NCBI GenBank assembly: GCA_002914845.1
Contig: JXTC01000001.1
Span: forward strand, 5,220,218-5,284,217
DNA from: Trema orientale
Taxonomy: Eukaryota; Streptophyta; Magnoliopsida; Rosales; Cannabaceae
Length of the DNA stretch: 64,000 nt
Direction: 5' to 3'
Shown piece by piece: positions 9,021 to 22,765 of the stretch. The translations under genes and the position numbers were made by a program. Position 1 is the first letter of the stretch, and each line of letters begins with the position of its first letter. The notes below the pieces were generated by a model. It saw only the letters and a program-made list of their open reading frames with translations, made no database searches and was not told where the DNA came from.

Positions 9021-12000
9021 ATGGGTGGCGGCGGAGGAGGAGTGGAGTCAGAAGCGGTGGCGATAGCTATGGAATTCCCGGCGAGTGAAACGGCGTCGTC
9101 TTACAGAATTCCCAGAAGGCTTAGCAGAAGACTGCTTGTCCACTGTAAGACTCCCTGCACCGTCGAACAAATTGAAGCCAAGCTTCATCTCGCCGATCTC
9201 CGTCGACAGGTCTCCTCTCTCTCTCTCTCTCTCTAATATATTTATATATTTTTATTTATAGGTTCCTTTTATGGAGAAAATTCATAGAGGTTTTTATTTC
9301 TTAAATTTTTATTGTCATTTTTGAAAAAATAAGGTCTTGTTTTGTTGCGTTGTGATATTCGATTAGTGAAATCAGCCCCTTTTTTTGTGACTACTCTGTT
9401 CTTGTTAACTTTTTTTTTTAATAAAAAAAGAATTAATTACCTGGAATAATGATCAAGAAAATTTTTTTTTTACACAAAATTCTGAGTATTGTATATTTCA
9501 GTTTCCATTTCTTGTTACCAAACAGAGAACTAAAAAGATGGGTTATTTATTTATTTTTGTTTATTATTATTTTTTCTGGGTCATACCTACTCCACTTTTT
9601 CTCTCTGAATTTTTTTTTTTTTGGCTTATGAAAGAAAATCTGTGATTTTTTTGAAGCATAATCTTTATGATGAAGGATGTTGTTGCCTGTGTTAGGTGGG
9701 TTAGGTTCTTCTTCTTGTTTGTGAATAATGAATATTGTTATACACTCCATTTTTTCCCATGGGTCTTTTTCATTTTTGAGCATTTTGCTAATAATGGTAT
9801 GCTTTTGGTATTTGATATGATATGAATATATGATAAATCTAGTTTGAAGTCCACTACAATCTTTTCCACTTTGTGGGTAATCAACTTTTTGAGTAGTACT
9901 TCTTAAAAAAAAAAAAAAATTTAATATTCTTTGTGCAGCAATACTATGAACAATTATCCACCAAGGCACGGCCGAAGCCTCGGAGTCCCTCAAGGTCTTC
10001 CTCTTATGAAGAGGACCTTGCTCAGCGCCTTGAAGCTAAGCTCCAGGCTGCTGCACAGAAAAGGTAACATCATTTGCAAGATTGATTGATTTTTCTACTT
10101 GAAATAGAGTATGTCTGAGTAATTTCAAGCTACGAAAAATGGTCCCTCGCTTATTTTGTTATTGGTTGGTGCACCATTTTATATGTCTTTAATTTGTATT
10201 TTGCTTTCTCCATAATTGACTCGGTCGATTTGTGATACTTCTGTGGTGGTCCACAGCCGTTTTGATTGGCTTCTTGTTGTCTTGGAATGAGTTTAACTTG
10301 CATTGGAGGACCGACTACCATAGCAACTTACATGGTTATTCTTTTTGTTGTGTTTTTTTTGCTGCTTTGTTTGATCCTACCTATATATAACACAACTAAC
10401 CATCTCCGTGCTGACTAGAAAGCCATCAGCTTCTTTTCTTTTTCCACTGGTTATTTGTTTGTGACTTTCTTATGTAATGTACTTCCTCGCCATATTCTTC
10501 TCGTTTGTGCGTATTTGTACCTTTTTTTATATGCTATAGTAGATGCATAGATAGATATATATGGTTTTTGTGTGTGTGTGTGCGCGTGCATAGATATGGA
10601 AATATATGTACATATACATATATACAGGGACAGAACCAGAAACTTCTGTCAATGGGGGCTTAAGTTAAATGATCTAACATTTTTTTTTTTTTTTGGGTAA
10701 CAATAACAAAAAAGATTAAAACTAATAATTAAATGCTGCAATTGTCCCCTATAAGCATTCGTTGAAAATATTGTGTAATGAATTTTTGTGCTTTGAAAAT
10801 ATCGTGTAATGAACAAGATCATTTGAATCAAAGTATTAAGTATAATAATCACTAAGGAATTGAAACCAGACAACACTAACTCCTTCTTTCACAACACACT
10901 AACTCCTTCTTTCACAATACAATAGAAATTCTAGTTCTATAAATTATGCTAAACTTAACAAAAAACAAAGCAATTCCCGACTATTTAGTAGAACTTACAT
11001 CTGCTACTCTGACGAAAAAATTTAGCAATAACTTTTGTCCCCCTTTTTATCCCAAAATACGAACATGGAAATTGAGATAAATATTATGAAGAAACAATAT
11101 GAACTTATGGTATTTGTTTGTTTTGCATAGTTAGTTACTTATCAAGTTTGAGTGTTTTGAAAAATACATACGAGATAATAGGTTGATCGTGTTTAGTGGA
11201 GCAAAAGAAACGTTGAAGAGTTTCCAATTTTTTGGGTAGAGGTTAGCTAATATATATATATATTCTTTTTTTTCCTTTCTAACATTTGAGATTTCTATTA
11301 AATTAGGTCTTAAGTCGATGAGTTTGGCCTATTTGATTTTGGAACTCATCTAGTTCTTTAGATTTAGCTTAACTAATTTTTAAAAAGGTATATTATCAAC
11401 TAAATTTATCAAAAGAAAAAAGGAAAAAAAATTAACTTATTTTTAGAAAAAGAAAAAAATCTCAACTAATATGTACATGTTAGTTATATTTTGTGGGGCA
11501 AATAATATTTTTAGTGGGGCTTAGTGGGTTGTTATTTTTTTTTAATAATAAAAAAAACTTTTGGCTTGAGCCCCCCCGCTCGCCCACAACTGCCTCCCTG
11601 CCTGCATATATATCGATATATTTATATCTCTGGTTTGAGTGCCTGTGTGTGCGCATATTTGTATATATATATTTACATATGTGCTTATACATATATATGG
11701 GCACCAATCCAGTAAGTATTTTTTTTTACCTATTTATATGTATTATTTTGCCCAATTAAAATTCATTATGCACGTCTTTTCATGATAAAAGGTGGAGAGA
11801 GAAAAGCATTAAATAATGTGTATTTATTTTTATTATTTTTTTTTCAATTACTCAAATTATGGTAGCTGTTAGATAAATGATCCAACGTTATAAAAAAATA
11901 CCTACTGGATTATGGCCCTATGTATACATATATATTTATATATTATAAATGTTGTGCTTTTGATTTATAATAAATTCTTTGAATTGCCTCCTCTTGTCTG

Positions 12001-15000
12001 TGCACCATTGTTGGTGTTGAATATGATTGGGTAACTGTCTCTGCTTCCGCAAATGATCTACTAGCGTGACTTGCTTTCACTTATTGTTGAATCAACAGGT
12101 CAAGCATTATAGCAAAGGCTCAAATGCGCTTAGCTAGGTTGGATGAATTGCGACAAGCGGCTAAAAATGAGGTAGAAATGCGCTATGAGAAGGAGCGAGA
12201 GAAGCTTGGCTCGAAAGTACAATTGCGCGTTCAGCAGGCTGAGGCAAATAGAATGCTCATGCTTAAGGCATACAGACAAAGAAGGGCTACGTTAAAGGAG
12301 AGATCATCTCAGTCATTATTGAGAAAGATGGCTAGGGAGAACAAGTACAAGGAACGAGTAAGAGCTGCGATTCACCAAAAACGTGCAGCTGCTGAGAAGA
12401 AGCGATTGGGACTTCTGGAAGCAGAGAAGAAGAGGGCCTGTGCTAGGATGTTGCAGGTGCATCGAGTTGCTAGGTCCGTTTCTCATCAACGTGAGATTGA
12501 GAGGAGGAGAATGATGGATCAGTTGGAAGATCGGCTGCAAAGAGTAATAATCCATGTCTTTAATTTGTTTGTCGCCCTTATGGTGCTTGTTGCACATACG
12601 TTTTCTTATGGTACGATGTGGATTATTAGGCAAGGAGACAAAGAGCAGAATATTTAAGGCACAGAGGAAGGCTTCATAATTCCGTTCAAGTGGACTGGAA
12701 AAGAATGCACAGGCAGGCTGATCTCCTCTCAAGAAAATTGGCAAGGTATTTAGCTTGTCATTGCTATTGGATAGTTCCATGATCTTTGGCTATTTCAGAA
12801 AGCTTTATGTCTGGACTTGTTGTTCGTGAGCGTCATAACAGGTTTTTCTTATAAGTTCCAATAAATTGGATACCTGAGGTGGCAGGGACGGGATTCTTTA
12901 CAAGTTGTGGTCGGAAATTTCATTTTATACCTACATGACCAGTGAATTAATTGGTATTCTTGCTTTATGAATGTTCGATACTGGGTTTAAAAGTAAATTG
13001 GTAGCGCATGAAGAGCAAGTTAGATTAAGTATTATTGTTAGCATATGAAGAGAACGTTAAAGTAGTATATATATATATATATGTATTTTGAGGATAAATT
13101 TTAGTTTTCTTGTATAATTTGTTGCATTTGCAGGTGTTGGAGGCGGTTCCTGAGGCAGAAAACTACCTTGGCATTGGTGAAAGCTTATGATACCCTGAAT
13201 ATTAATGAGAAATGTGTCAAATCAATGCCATTTGACCAGCTTGCTGTTCTGATTGGATCACCTGATACACTACATGCCGTGAAAGCTTTACTTGATCGAT
13301 TTGAGAGTCGATTAAAAGTCTCAAGGGCTGTTGCTTCTGCAAATCATACAGCTGGTTTGGAGAACATTGATCACCTTCTCAAACGAGTTGCTTCTCCAAA
13401 GAAAAGGACTACGCCGAGGACAGCTTTGAGGGGCAGAGACACAAAGAAAGCTGCTACGTCCAGGGAAACAGCTAGGAATCCAGCTAAACTATCAAGGTAT
13501 CAAGTGAGAGTAGCCCTTTGTGCTTACATGATATTGAGTCACCCCGAAGCAGTTTTTAGTAGTCAGGGCGAGCGTGAGATTGCTTTGGCCAAGGCCGCAG
13601 AAGAATTTGTTAGGGAGTTTGAGTTGTTACTGAAGATTATACTGGAGGGTCCTGTACAGAGTTCTGATGAAGAATCTGACTCCATGATACCTAAACGCTG
13701 GACTTTCAAATCTCAGCTTGCGACTTTTGATAAAGCGTGGTGCTCTTATTTAAATTGCTTTGTCATATGGAAAGTTAAGGATGCGCAGTTGTTGGAGGAA
13801 GACCTGGTGAGAGCAGCTTGCCAGCTAGAGCTCTCTATGATGCAAAAGTGCAAGATGACTCCTGAAGGAGATAGTAGCGATCTCACTCATGATTTGAAGG
13901 CTATTCAGAAGCAGGTATGGTTTATCATTGATTGATATTTCTTTCAACAACACCATCATATATGATATACACCATGTTTGCATTGCTTTGTTCACCTCTA
14001 TAACGGAAAAGAAGAGTAGGTTTCATGATTCTCTTTCTTATTTGCTTGATTCATAGATTGGGAGAAAAATTAAGGTGAGAAAAAGTAAGTAAATCTTTCT
14101 GCCCTGCCAAAATTTTGTCCAGAATAGTTAAGAGTTTAAGAAAAAGGTAGTAAGGAGATAATTAACTATTATTTATTGTGCTCTTTTTATAAAATAACTA
14201 TTATTTATTGTACTCTTTTTATTTAAATGTATTAAAGTTTCCTTCACTTACTGTGATCCCGAAATGGGAGTTGGATAACTCTTTTCTTTCTTTATATTTT
14301 TCATACTCCAAGGACCAATTGCACTACACATACTGTATAGTTGCAAATTACAAATGACAAGTATGGGTTGAAAAGTAAGAAAACATGTCAACAATTGTCG
14401 GAAGTTATTTTTTGGGTTGAGATAATTTTGTCTTGTTGTAGAGAATGAAAAGGCATGGTCGTGATTAATGAGAGGAGACCTTATACTGTTAAATTCTTTG
14501 AATTTTGTTGAAAGGCACAAGGTTGCGGACTAGTTTTTGGTATGGTTTTTGTGGGCGTTGGTTTAATTTTTTGTATATCTAAAGTTTATGAGCATGCAGG
14601 TGAATGTGTGTACAAATAGTTCCTTCAATTCTCTTATTAGTATCTATATTCTCTTGATGCAGGTTACAGAAGATCAAAAGCTTTTGAAGGAAAAAGTGCA
14701 ACACCTAAGTGGAGATGCTGGGATTGAGCGCATGGAATGTGCACTATCTGAAGCAAGATCCAAATACTTTTTAGCCAAGGAAAATGGAAACCCTTCTGGG
14801 CCACAGATTACTCATTTTATTTCTCCAAGCCCCTCTAGTTCTACAGCTAGTTTGTCTGTTGCTAGATCAGATAAGAGAAGTCATGTGGTTGAGAATATTG
14901 CTCAACCGAGCCGTGTGGTCCGCTCCTTGTTCAGGGAAGACAATAGTCCTGAAGGGTCTAGTTCTTCTGCACCAAGAACCATTGTGGATGGACAGCTGGG

Positions 15001-18000
15001 ATCTTCTGTTGCGAAGTTGGTAATGGAAAATGAATTGATTGTAAATGAATTTCTTCACAAGCAGCAAGATGCTTTTACTGATATCTTTAATTTGACTGAT
15101 GAAGATCAAAACGGTGTAAAGGTCAGTGCTCTGTGATATTATCACCAACATATTATGTCGGTTGTAGTAGAACATAGGACGAATACATTGATGAATAAAT
15201 GTCTATTTGGGAAGGGAACTTGTGCCTAGAAAATTTTTGTACTTTAATTGGACATATGATTTAACATTGAGAAATTGCTGTTTTCTTGATTTGAAGTTGA
15301 TCAACTTATGAGTTGCGTAATCTTTTTCCTTTTTCCGTGAGAGATTGTTGCAAAGAACAAGTTGTTTCACCCCCAGCTGATGTTTAGATTAAGATCTTGC
15401 ATATGTGAGTGAAGCTAACCTCGTATTTGTTTGCAGGCAAAGATAAGAGAGACAATGGAGAATGCTTTTTGGGACAGCATCATGGAATCCATGAAAAGTG
15501 ACAACCCTAACTATGACCGAATTGTTCAACTAATGAGGGAGATGAAGGATGAACTTTGCCAGATGGCTCCAGAGAGCTGGAGACAAATGATTGTTGAAGC
15601 TATTGATTTAGACATTTTGTCTCAGGTAGAAACTTATTCATATTTGAGTGTTTCTGCAAATAGTAACTTAACTAACTTGCATGTACAATATTAAGGTATT
15701 TTTCTTCTTTCTTCAAGGTGCTTAAATCTGGTAATTTGGACATTCATTACCTGGGAAATATTCTGGAATTTGCATTGGACACATTGCAAAAACTCTCCTC
15801 ACCATCTAATGATGGTGAAATGAAGACTACGCACCAGAGGTTAATGAAAGAATTAGCTTGTATATGTGAAGCCAGAGGTGGCTCAAGTGTTATTGCTATG
15901 ATCAAAGGTCTGCGCTTTGTCCTAGAGCAGATTCAGGTAAGACCATCTATGTTCTTTCAGTCAACACATTTGAGAGGAGTGGATGGTGTTTATTTTTATT
16001 TTTATTTTTGCTTTTCTTAAAAATGTTATCATAGCAACATGTTGGACCCATTTAGTTGCATTAGATTTCACCAAAAGCACTGCATATACTTTGTTTACTT
16101 TTATAGGCGTAAGAGTCTCATTTTTGCAAATTTTCTTATCCTTACTTCGTTCTGTCTGTACTCATTGAAAGTCTTTAGTCTACACTGTTTCACTGATATT
16201 TCACCAAATTTTAACTGCTTCTGTGTTTAATTCAATATGATGACATGGCATTGATTGCTGCTTTATCTGAAATTCTATGAAGTGTACTGTAATTTAAGGC
16301 ATTTTCAGCAGTTGAGAATATGTTCTATTGAGCAGTCAGCTTTTCTATTCATTTGTTTTGTGGGAATAGAGTTGCTATAATGATCTTCTATTCACTCTAC
16401 TCTCTTCTGAAATTTAGATTTCGAAATGTTTGAGAGACAACTTTTATTTCTAGTATTCTTACCTTTTATGATGGTTTATCAATGCTAGGTATTTTAAGCC
16501 TTTTATACTGGTTTTTTTTTTCTTTTTGGTCGTGTGTATATATATACGTATATATGTATTTTGAAAATTTGAGGCCCTTAAAGTGCCTAAGGCTTAAACT
16601 CGTCTTGCCAGGACAAAACGCCTTGGTACCCGAGCTGCCCTTTATAAACATTGGTTACATGAAACTTGAGCCATAGACTTTTCTCTTTTAATCTGAATTT
16701 TCCAGGAAGAGTTGCACTTCTGTAGTTTGATATTGATGAAGATTTACTATTTTTCTTTAAACAGTACAAAATTCTACCTTCATATTTCAAGTTTGCAAAA
16801 TTCACTTGCACCTGCCTCTCACTAATTTTTCAAAATTGTGAAATATACCCTTTGATCTGCTTTGACTGAAATGTTTTGTATCTTTGACTAACATTATCTC
16901 CTTTATAATAATAGATGGTTTGTGATGAATGATTTATCATGGGAAAATTTTGATGAAATGAGAAGTTTGAATGCTGAAAATTTCGTTGATGTCTTGGCAT
17001 ATTAAGAAACAGACATTTTGCTCAAATTTTTGAGTTTTGTGGAGGATTGAGGTTGAAATAAGGATGACATTGCTTTGTCCCAATTAATTTTTACTTTGTT
17101 TCCATGCATACCTGAGCACTCACTTAGGGTTCCCTTTCCTTCTTTCTTTTCCTTTTTTTCAGTTTCTCATTTTGCCACACAAGATGCATATGTTTATGCA
17201 GTACTTATTCTGTATGGAATTACACTGGACATTAATTGTTTGGATTTGTTAAAATAGGTGCTTAAGCGAGAGATAAGCAAAGCACGCATAAGACTCATGG
17301 AACCACTGTTGAAGGGGCCTGCTGGTTTGGATTACCTCAGAAATGCTTTTGCCAATCGCCATGGATCTCCATCCGATGCATACTCCTCCCTCCCAAGAGC
17401 AGTGCAATGGCTGTCATCTGTGCGGAACTGCAAAGATCAGGAGTGGGAAGAGCATATGAATTCTCTTTCTGCCTTGGACCATGAAAGTTTGTCTCATGGA
17501 TTGATTCCTTCCACCACCCTTAGAAGTGGTGGAAGTTTTGTGGTCAAACCAAACTTGGCTTCTCTTACACCGGGTACTAACACCACCACAGGTTTGGATG
17601 CTATAGCTCTTTTTCAGAACTAGAGTAGGAAAAGGTAGGTAAAGGTGCAACTGCAATTTGGCATCCATTTTTCTCCTCATCAATTTTTCTGTTCCCCTCA
17701 GGTAATCAACAACTGGAATGCAAAGGAGAAAAAGTTGATTTGTTGGTCAGGCTAGGCTTGTTGAAGTTAGTAAGTGGTGTATCTGGTTTGACTCGAGAGG
17801 CTCTGCCTGAAACTTTCATTTTAAACCTCTCTAGGCTGAGGGCTGTCCAGGCTCAAATTCAGAAGATTATTGTAACTGCTATCAGGTGAGGCATAGACCC
17901 CCCCCATATCACTCGTTCTCTCAATTTTGAAGGTTATTAATAATTTGTGTTTTGGAAAATTTAGTAATTATGGAGAAAAGAAATAAATGATAGACTAGTG

Positions 18001-18628
18001 TCAGATGTTGTAGGATCACGATTTAAGGGCAAGGTTTTTTTTCCATGAAACCATCCTACCACGATTGTTCATTCTCCTAAATGATAGGTCTGATTTAAGA
18101 TACAAATTACTATGTTTATGGGATTACTGATCTGTGACTCTGAAATGCAGTATTCTTATCTGCCGACAAACACTTTTAAGTGAGCGAATCATAGACGGCC
18201 CTAAAGCAATGGAGGGCATAATGTCAGAATGCAGTGAGCGACTCGTGGAGCTATTGGATCATGTCGAAGATGCAGGTATTGAAGAAATCGTTGAATCAAT
18301 CAGTAGGTTCTCACCAGAGGGTAATGTAGATAGCCAGAAGCTGCAATCTAGGAAGGTGGTTATGGCAAGGATGTTAGCAAAGAGCTTGCAAGCCGGGGAT
18401 CCTGTGTTTGAAAGGGTATCCTGTGCTGTTTATAGGGCTGCTAGGGGAGTTGTGCTCGGGGGAAGTCAGCCGAATGGAAGAAAACTAGCTGAGACGGCAC
18501 TCCGGCAAGTCGGAGCTGCTGTACTATCTAAGAAATTGGTGGAAGCTGCTGAAGTTTTAGTGGTGGCTGCTACTGTATCAGTTAGTGTTCACGGACCATG
18601 GTACACAACACTAACTGATAACATGTGA
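9021..18628 (+). CDS. T-complex protein 11 (TCP11) family protein, 11 exons
   Basis: Coding exons: 9021-9209, 9939-10063, 12099-12543, 12630-12745, 13134-13914, 14663-15121, 15437-15625, 15718-15936, 17258-17591, 17702-17885, 18151-18628. Every intron is GT-AG, phases agree, and the sum is 3519 nt, or 1172 residues. The start ATG at 9021 ([20 protein letters not shown]) is the first in frame. Residues about 65-290 are charged, Ala/Glu/Arg-rich coiled coil ([40 protein letters not shown]). Residues 290-390 hold the conserved [17 protein letters not shown] and [20 protein letters not shown]. The C-terminal half (about 690-1150) is the Tcp11 domain: [60 protein letters not shown]. Arabidopsis has homologues of similar length. 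Animal TCP11 works in sperm signalling; the plant role is not established and no enzyme motif is visible. Introns 2 (2.0 kb, with a transposon) and 8 (1.3 kb) are the longest. It appears intact. Confidence 0.93.
9214..9233 (+). repeat. (CT)n tract after the first splice donor
   Basis: A run of tctctctctc follows the intron 1 donor of the TCP11 gene. It is a simple repeat, useful mainly as a microsatellite. Confidence 0.7.
10625..11605. mobile_element. Degenerate DNA-transposon-like insertion in TCP11 intron 2
   Basis: The left end reads cagggacagaaccagaaact..gggggcttaag. The right end, reverse-complemented, reads gcagggaggcagttgtgggc..ggggggctcaagcc. The CAGGGA-G..GGGGGCT-AAG pattern at both ends suggests imperfect terminal inverted repeats. 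The interior is AT-rich without a transposase. The insertion accounts for the unusual length of this intron and leaves the splice sites untouched. Class and exact ends are uncertain. Confidence 0.4.
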
Positions 18629-18840
18629 ATGCTTGCAAATAAATACGACGCCGTAGAATAAAGTATTGTACAGATGTACATTATTGCTGTTTGTGTCCGT
18701 CTGTGTATAAAGCTGTGTTTAATTACTGCAGTTGTAGATGTGAAGATAGCTTTTTAACTATTAATACAAAATTCTTTGCTGTACGGGAACATAACAGGAA
18801 TGTAAATATGTTTGAATGTAATAAAAGGGTCTGCTTTAAT
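18629..18840 (+). terminator. TCP11 3' UTR and polyadenylation signals
   Basis: AATAAA-type hexamers occur at about 18640 (aataaata), 18657 (aataaagt) and 18820 (aataaaag). A T/G-rich stretch lies between. This is consistent with alternative cleavage sites within 200 bp of the stop codon. Confidence 0.5.
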
Positions 18841-19771
18841 TCTGAGTTAGCTTTGTAGCTTCAAGTTTCTACCAATTTCGTTTCTGCAAAATTGATAGTT
18901 TATCTCTTCGGCTTTCGTAAGTTTGACAAATATTTTCTTGGAACATATCGATAGAATTTCTCCTCAACCTAGTTTAGTCAAATATATATATAAGTTGTTA
19001 ATCCAGTAGATATTTTTTTTTACTTATGTGTAGGTATATTTTTTAAATTATTGGACCGTGATCGTATAGCATTAATATTATTTTTTTATTTTTTAATATA
19101 AAAATATATGTATAATAAATTTTTATTGACCAAAATAATATCTATATATAGATTAAAAAAAAATAGTTACAGAATTGATGCCCATATATATTTCTCTATT
19201 ATAGAAAAATTGATCGGCTTTGGTTTATATGTCTCCGTTCAACCTGCTGATTTTCTTTTCCTTTTTTTTTTTTCTAAATCATTCCACTCATTTCTTTTAT
19301 TATTATTATTATTATTTTATTTAAAAATCTCTTGCTGAGTTGAGTTTAAAACTTAACATACAGGTGTCCGAAAAAAAAATCCTACTGTTACACGTGTCAA
19401 GAGAGAAAATGAGAACACGTATTATCGAACATTTATTTTGCCTTTTATACCATTGTCTCTAATTTTCTTTTTCTCTGAATCCAAGGCTAAATTGGTATTT
19501 CACAGTAACTTTTTTTTGGGTTCCCTTTTAATATTGCTTTGAAAGACACGTGTAAAAATGACCATCTACGTTAGTTTTTTCATTCTTAAAAGTTTGTTTC
19601 TATTTTTGAAAGAAAAATAGGAAGATTCTGCTATAGAACTCCCCAAGAAAAATAAGTTATTTTTTGATTAGGTTGAGTAATCTGATAAATTAACTACTCG
19701 CTTTTTTTTTTTTCCTTTTTTTTTTTTTATAAAATCAAATTTTGCTCATGGTTGTTATAAAATCAATTATT
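18841..19771. other. Intergenic stretch after TCP11
   Basis: AT-rich with long homopolymers and an (att)n run at 19298-19318. Two acacgtgt-type palindromes (19390, 19545) are visible. There is no gene or defined repeat. Confidence 0.4.
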
Positions 19772-19942
19772 GGCCCGTTTGGGATAATTTTTACTTTTTG
19801 AAGTAAAAGCTCAAGAAGATCTTCTTGAAAAAGCTAGTGGATCCATGCTTCATTAAAAATATCTTTTAAATAATTCATTTAAATACTCCAAAAGTAACTT
19901 TTGGGCTCCAAAAGATCTCTGGAAGCCATGCTAAACAGGCCC
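19772..19942. mobile_element. Short MITE (about 171 bp)
   Basis: The left end is ggcccgtttggg and the right end is ctaaacaggccc, a terminal inverted repeat of the GGGCC(T/C)GTTTGG type often seen in hAT-like plant MITEs. The arms are also complementary inside (aagtaaaagctc versus gagctt-like tracts). A (TA)n run follows immediately at 19943-19967 and may be the target. Noncoding. Confidence 0.6.
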
Positions 19943-20668
19943 TATATATATATATATATATATATACTCTAGTTAATATGGCATGTGCCTAAGGCGCGTG
20001 TCCCGTTTAATTTTTCTTTTTCATTTTTTCAGATGATCCCAAAAAATTAAAATATGTATAGAGTTTTAAATCAAAAAAAAAATTTACCGCAGGTAGAAAT
20101 AAACTAACAAAGTCTACATATATGTTAAGTTATTTATTAAAATGTATAACTGACAATATAACTTAACCTTCTTAATTTGTATAAATGATATTTAGAAAAA
20201 ATAAAAAATTTTAAAAAAAAATAAAAAAACGTGTCAACGGCTGATGCTTATTAAACAGAAAGAAAATTATATCTTAAATAAAATAAAATTAAGAAAAAAA
20301 ACAGAAGTTGCATCGTGTCTTAGGTAGAGGGAAGGTGAAGGCTTCAATCCCAAAACATAACTATTCGCTTTTATTTACTTTTTGAAAAAAGACAAAACTA
20401 AGAATTACCAAATTAGTCTTATTTTGTTGAAATTCAAAAAAAAAAGCAAGGGTATAAAAGGAAAGCAAAAAAAGTTGAAGTATAGCTGCTTATTGAGGCT
20501 TATTATATAGAGATAGATATACATTTTAACAGTGTGGAACATTATATTTTTATGGTGTTTTTTTTTTTTTCTTTTTTTGTTGCAATTAATAAAAAGTGGT
20601 GGTCTCTATTTCTTTTTTCTTTTTTACCTGTACTTTCAACTTTTTAGTTCTTTACCCTTTTCTTTTAA

Positions 20669-20752
20669 ATTATATGATGTTGATTAATAAGTTATAACTC
20701 AATTTGTAGGATTATATGATGTTGATTAATAAGTTATAACTGAATTTATAGG
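20669..20752. repeat. Tandem duplication, 2 x 42 bp
   Basis: attatatgatgttgattaat..tgtagg occurs at 20669-20710 and again at 20711-20752 with three changes. A second short duplication (agtagattttattaaatta, twice) follows at about 20759-20800. Confidence 0.8.
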
Positions 20753-20959
20753 ATTCAAGTAGATTTTATTAAATTATAGTAGATTTTATTAAATTATCTA
20801 ACCCATAAATATATACTAGTCTACGACTATATCTATTACTACTATAGAAAAAAGAATGTAATAGGGAAATGAGCCTTATTTTAGCTGCTTGGTTTAATAT
20901 ATTATTATTTTCCTGTTTTAGACCTCAGTTTTTGAATCACTGTCATAATAGCCCATTAA

Positions 20960-21920
20960 GGTCCCATTTGGTGACCCGAACTATAGGTGGGACTATGGGA
21001 TTCGACTCTTTTATCTAATTTCATGTTTGAGCCCAAGGGAGATTGGATAAAAGAGTCCGCTCTCCTTTTTAGTCTCAAGAAAAATTCATAAATACCCGTT
21101 TTCAAAATTATATTTTCATAAATACTCATTTTTTATTTTTATTTCATAAATACCCTTTATTTATATCCGTTTTTAGAAAAATGTAGGTGACTACTGATTT
21201 ACATATGAAATATATACCGTGGTCTATATTTTATGAATAAAAATTGCACTAAAAATTGACACACATTTTAAAATGTATATCATAAGTCAAGTTTATAATA
21301 AGAAAATGTAAACCGTGGTAAACATCTACATTGTAAATATATACCATTCATATTTTACACATGAAATATGTACCTCATGGATAAAATTTACATTGTAAAT
21401 GTGGACCATTCATATTTTGCATATAAAATGTGGACCATAAAAATGATTATTTTTGAAAGAAAAATTTAAAACGAGTATTTATGAAAAGCAAGTTTTAAAA
21501 GGGGGTACTAGGCGTAAATTTCTCTTTAGCCCTCTTTTCATTGGACTAAATTATCCCAAATAGAGGGTGGGTTAATTTAGTATCAGGCCCACCCGTTTTT
21601 TTTTTTTTTCTCTTTTTCTTCTTTCTTTCTTTATACTTTTTTTAATTAATATAAATATATATACATATTAACTAAATTCCAATTTTCATTTTTTTCAACT
21701 AAAAAGTATATTTTATTTTTATATACTTATTTTTCATAAATAAATTAAAATCATATTATATTTTTTTTATTATTATAAAAAAAACATAATTAGAACAAAT
21801 ACAGTATAATACTAAATATTATTATCCAAACCAATCTAATCTCATTTAATAGTTCAGACCAGTTAATCTCATTTAATAGTTCAGACCAGTTCAATCTAAT
21901 CTTGCATACCAAAGGAGCCG
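20960..21920. mobile_element. Long MITE-like element, about 960 bp
   Basis: The left end reads ggtcccatttggtgac. The right end reads gcataccaaaggagccg, which reverse-complements to cggctcctttggtatgc, so the termini are imperfect inverted repeats around GG(T/C)TCC-TTTGGT. The interior has repeated acatttacattgtaaat-(a/g)tggaccat-type units (21200-21440) and a direct repeat of tctcatttaatagttcagaccagtt at about 21840-21890. No transposase frame. Non-autonomous element or a nested pair. Confidence 0.45.
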
Positions 21921-22664
21921 TACTGATTTATTTTATTTGAATGGAGTACTCACTTTATCAATTTGGGCCTAGCCGAAATGTTACAAATAAAGCCCGTCGT
22001 TGATAACAAATTTTTTTCTTTCCTTTCCTTTGATTTTCATGTTATTGTTGTTCTTTTTTTTTTTTTTCTCCTCTCGTAACCTTGTTGTTATAATCAATTT
22101 GTTTATGTAATATTATTTTTTTGTTTGACAAGCAAAGTTATTTTCATGCATTTTCTTACAATTGATGTATTTTCTTAACATTGATTTTGTTTTCCGATTT
22201 ATGTCTTGTAATTTTTCTTTCTTTTTTTTTTTTTTTTTTTAAAATAGGGGTCAGTAATATAATACCGTGAAAAAAGTTCATACTTTTACTACTTTTATCA
22301 ATTAATAATTAAAAACAAGAATGTAATTTGATTAATAAGTACGTGCCTAAGTACTGGTAGAAACAGAAACACGGATGTACGTTGAGTTTGTTGCCATGTC
22401 TTCGAACTGCCTGGTTCTGGTTCTTTTTTTTTTTTTTTTTCGTGCCCCGTACAATGATTTATCTTTTTTGATTTTCCGTCTTTGTTTAATATGATATGTA
22501 ATTAGTTAATATAGCTGGGCCGATTGTGAGCTGTGGAAGAATAATACGTGTTTGCTCTCTGTAATTTTTTTTCCTTATATGTTGTATCATCATTTTTACT
22601 TTATAAATATATCACAATTATAAATTAAAATAAAATACTTACTAGTACTCAATTTATACCTCAT
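21921..22664. other. AT-rich intergenic stretch
   Basis: Poly-T runs and no recognisable gene, RNA or element boundary. Confidence 0.4.
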
Positions 22665-22765
22665 TATGGATAATAGACTTTCACGTCTATGCTCGATGTG
22701 ACTCGAATATAGGAGCGAGATCCTTAGTAGTGGGTGCTCTTATCACTTCAGCCAATTCACTTCGT
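22665..22765 (-). mobile_element. tRNA-derived SINE-like head
   Basis: On the minus strand a pol III A-box-like tggctgaagtgataagagc (plus 22737-22755) is followed 30-odd bases later by a B-box-like attcgagtcac (plus 22699-22709). The spacing and order fit a tRNA-derived SINE promoter. It cannot fold into a full tRNA cloverleaf that I can see. No flanking target duplication was recognised. Confidence 0.4.

Noticed and set aside
11480-11759. Overlapping open frames on both strands in TCP11 intron 2
   Set aside because: They are AT-microsatellite and Tyr/Ile/Cys-rich translations inside a transposon remnant within an intron; no domain.
12316-12780. Minus-strand 154-residue ORF opposite TCP11 exons 3-4
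   Set aside because: It is the antisense shadow of exon sequence with a clear plus-strand coding frame.
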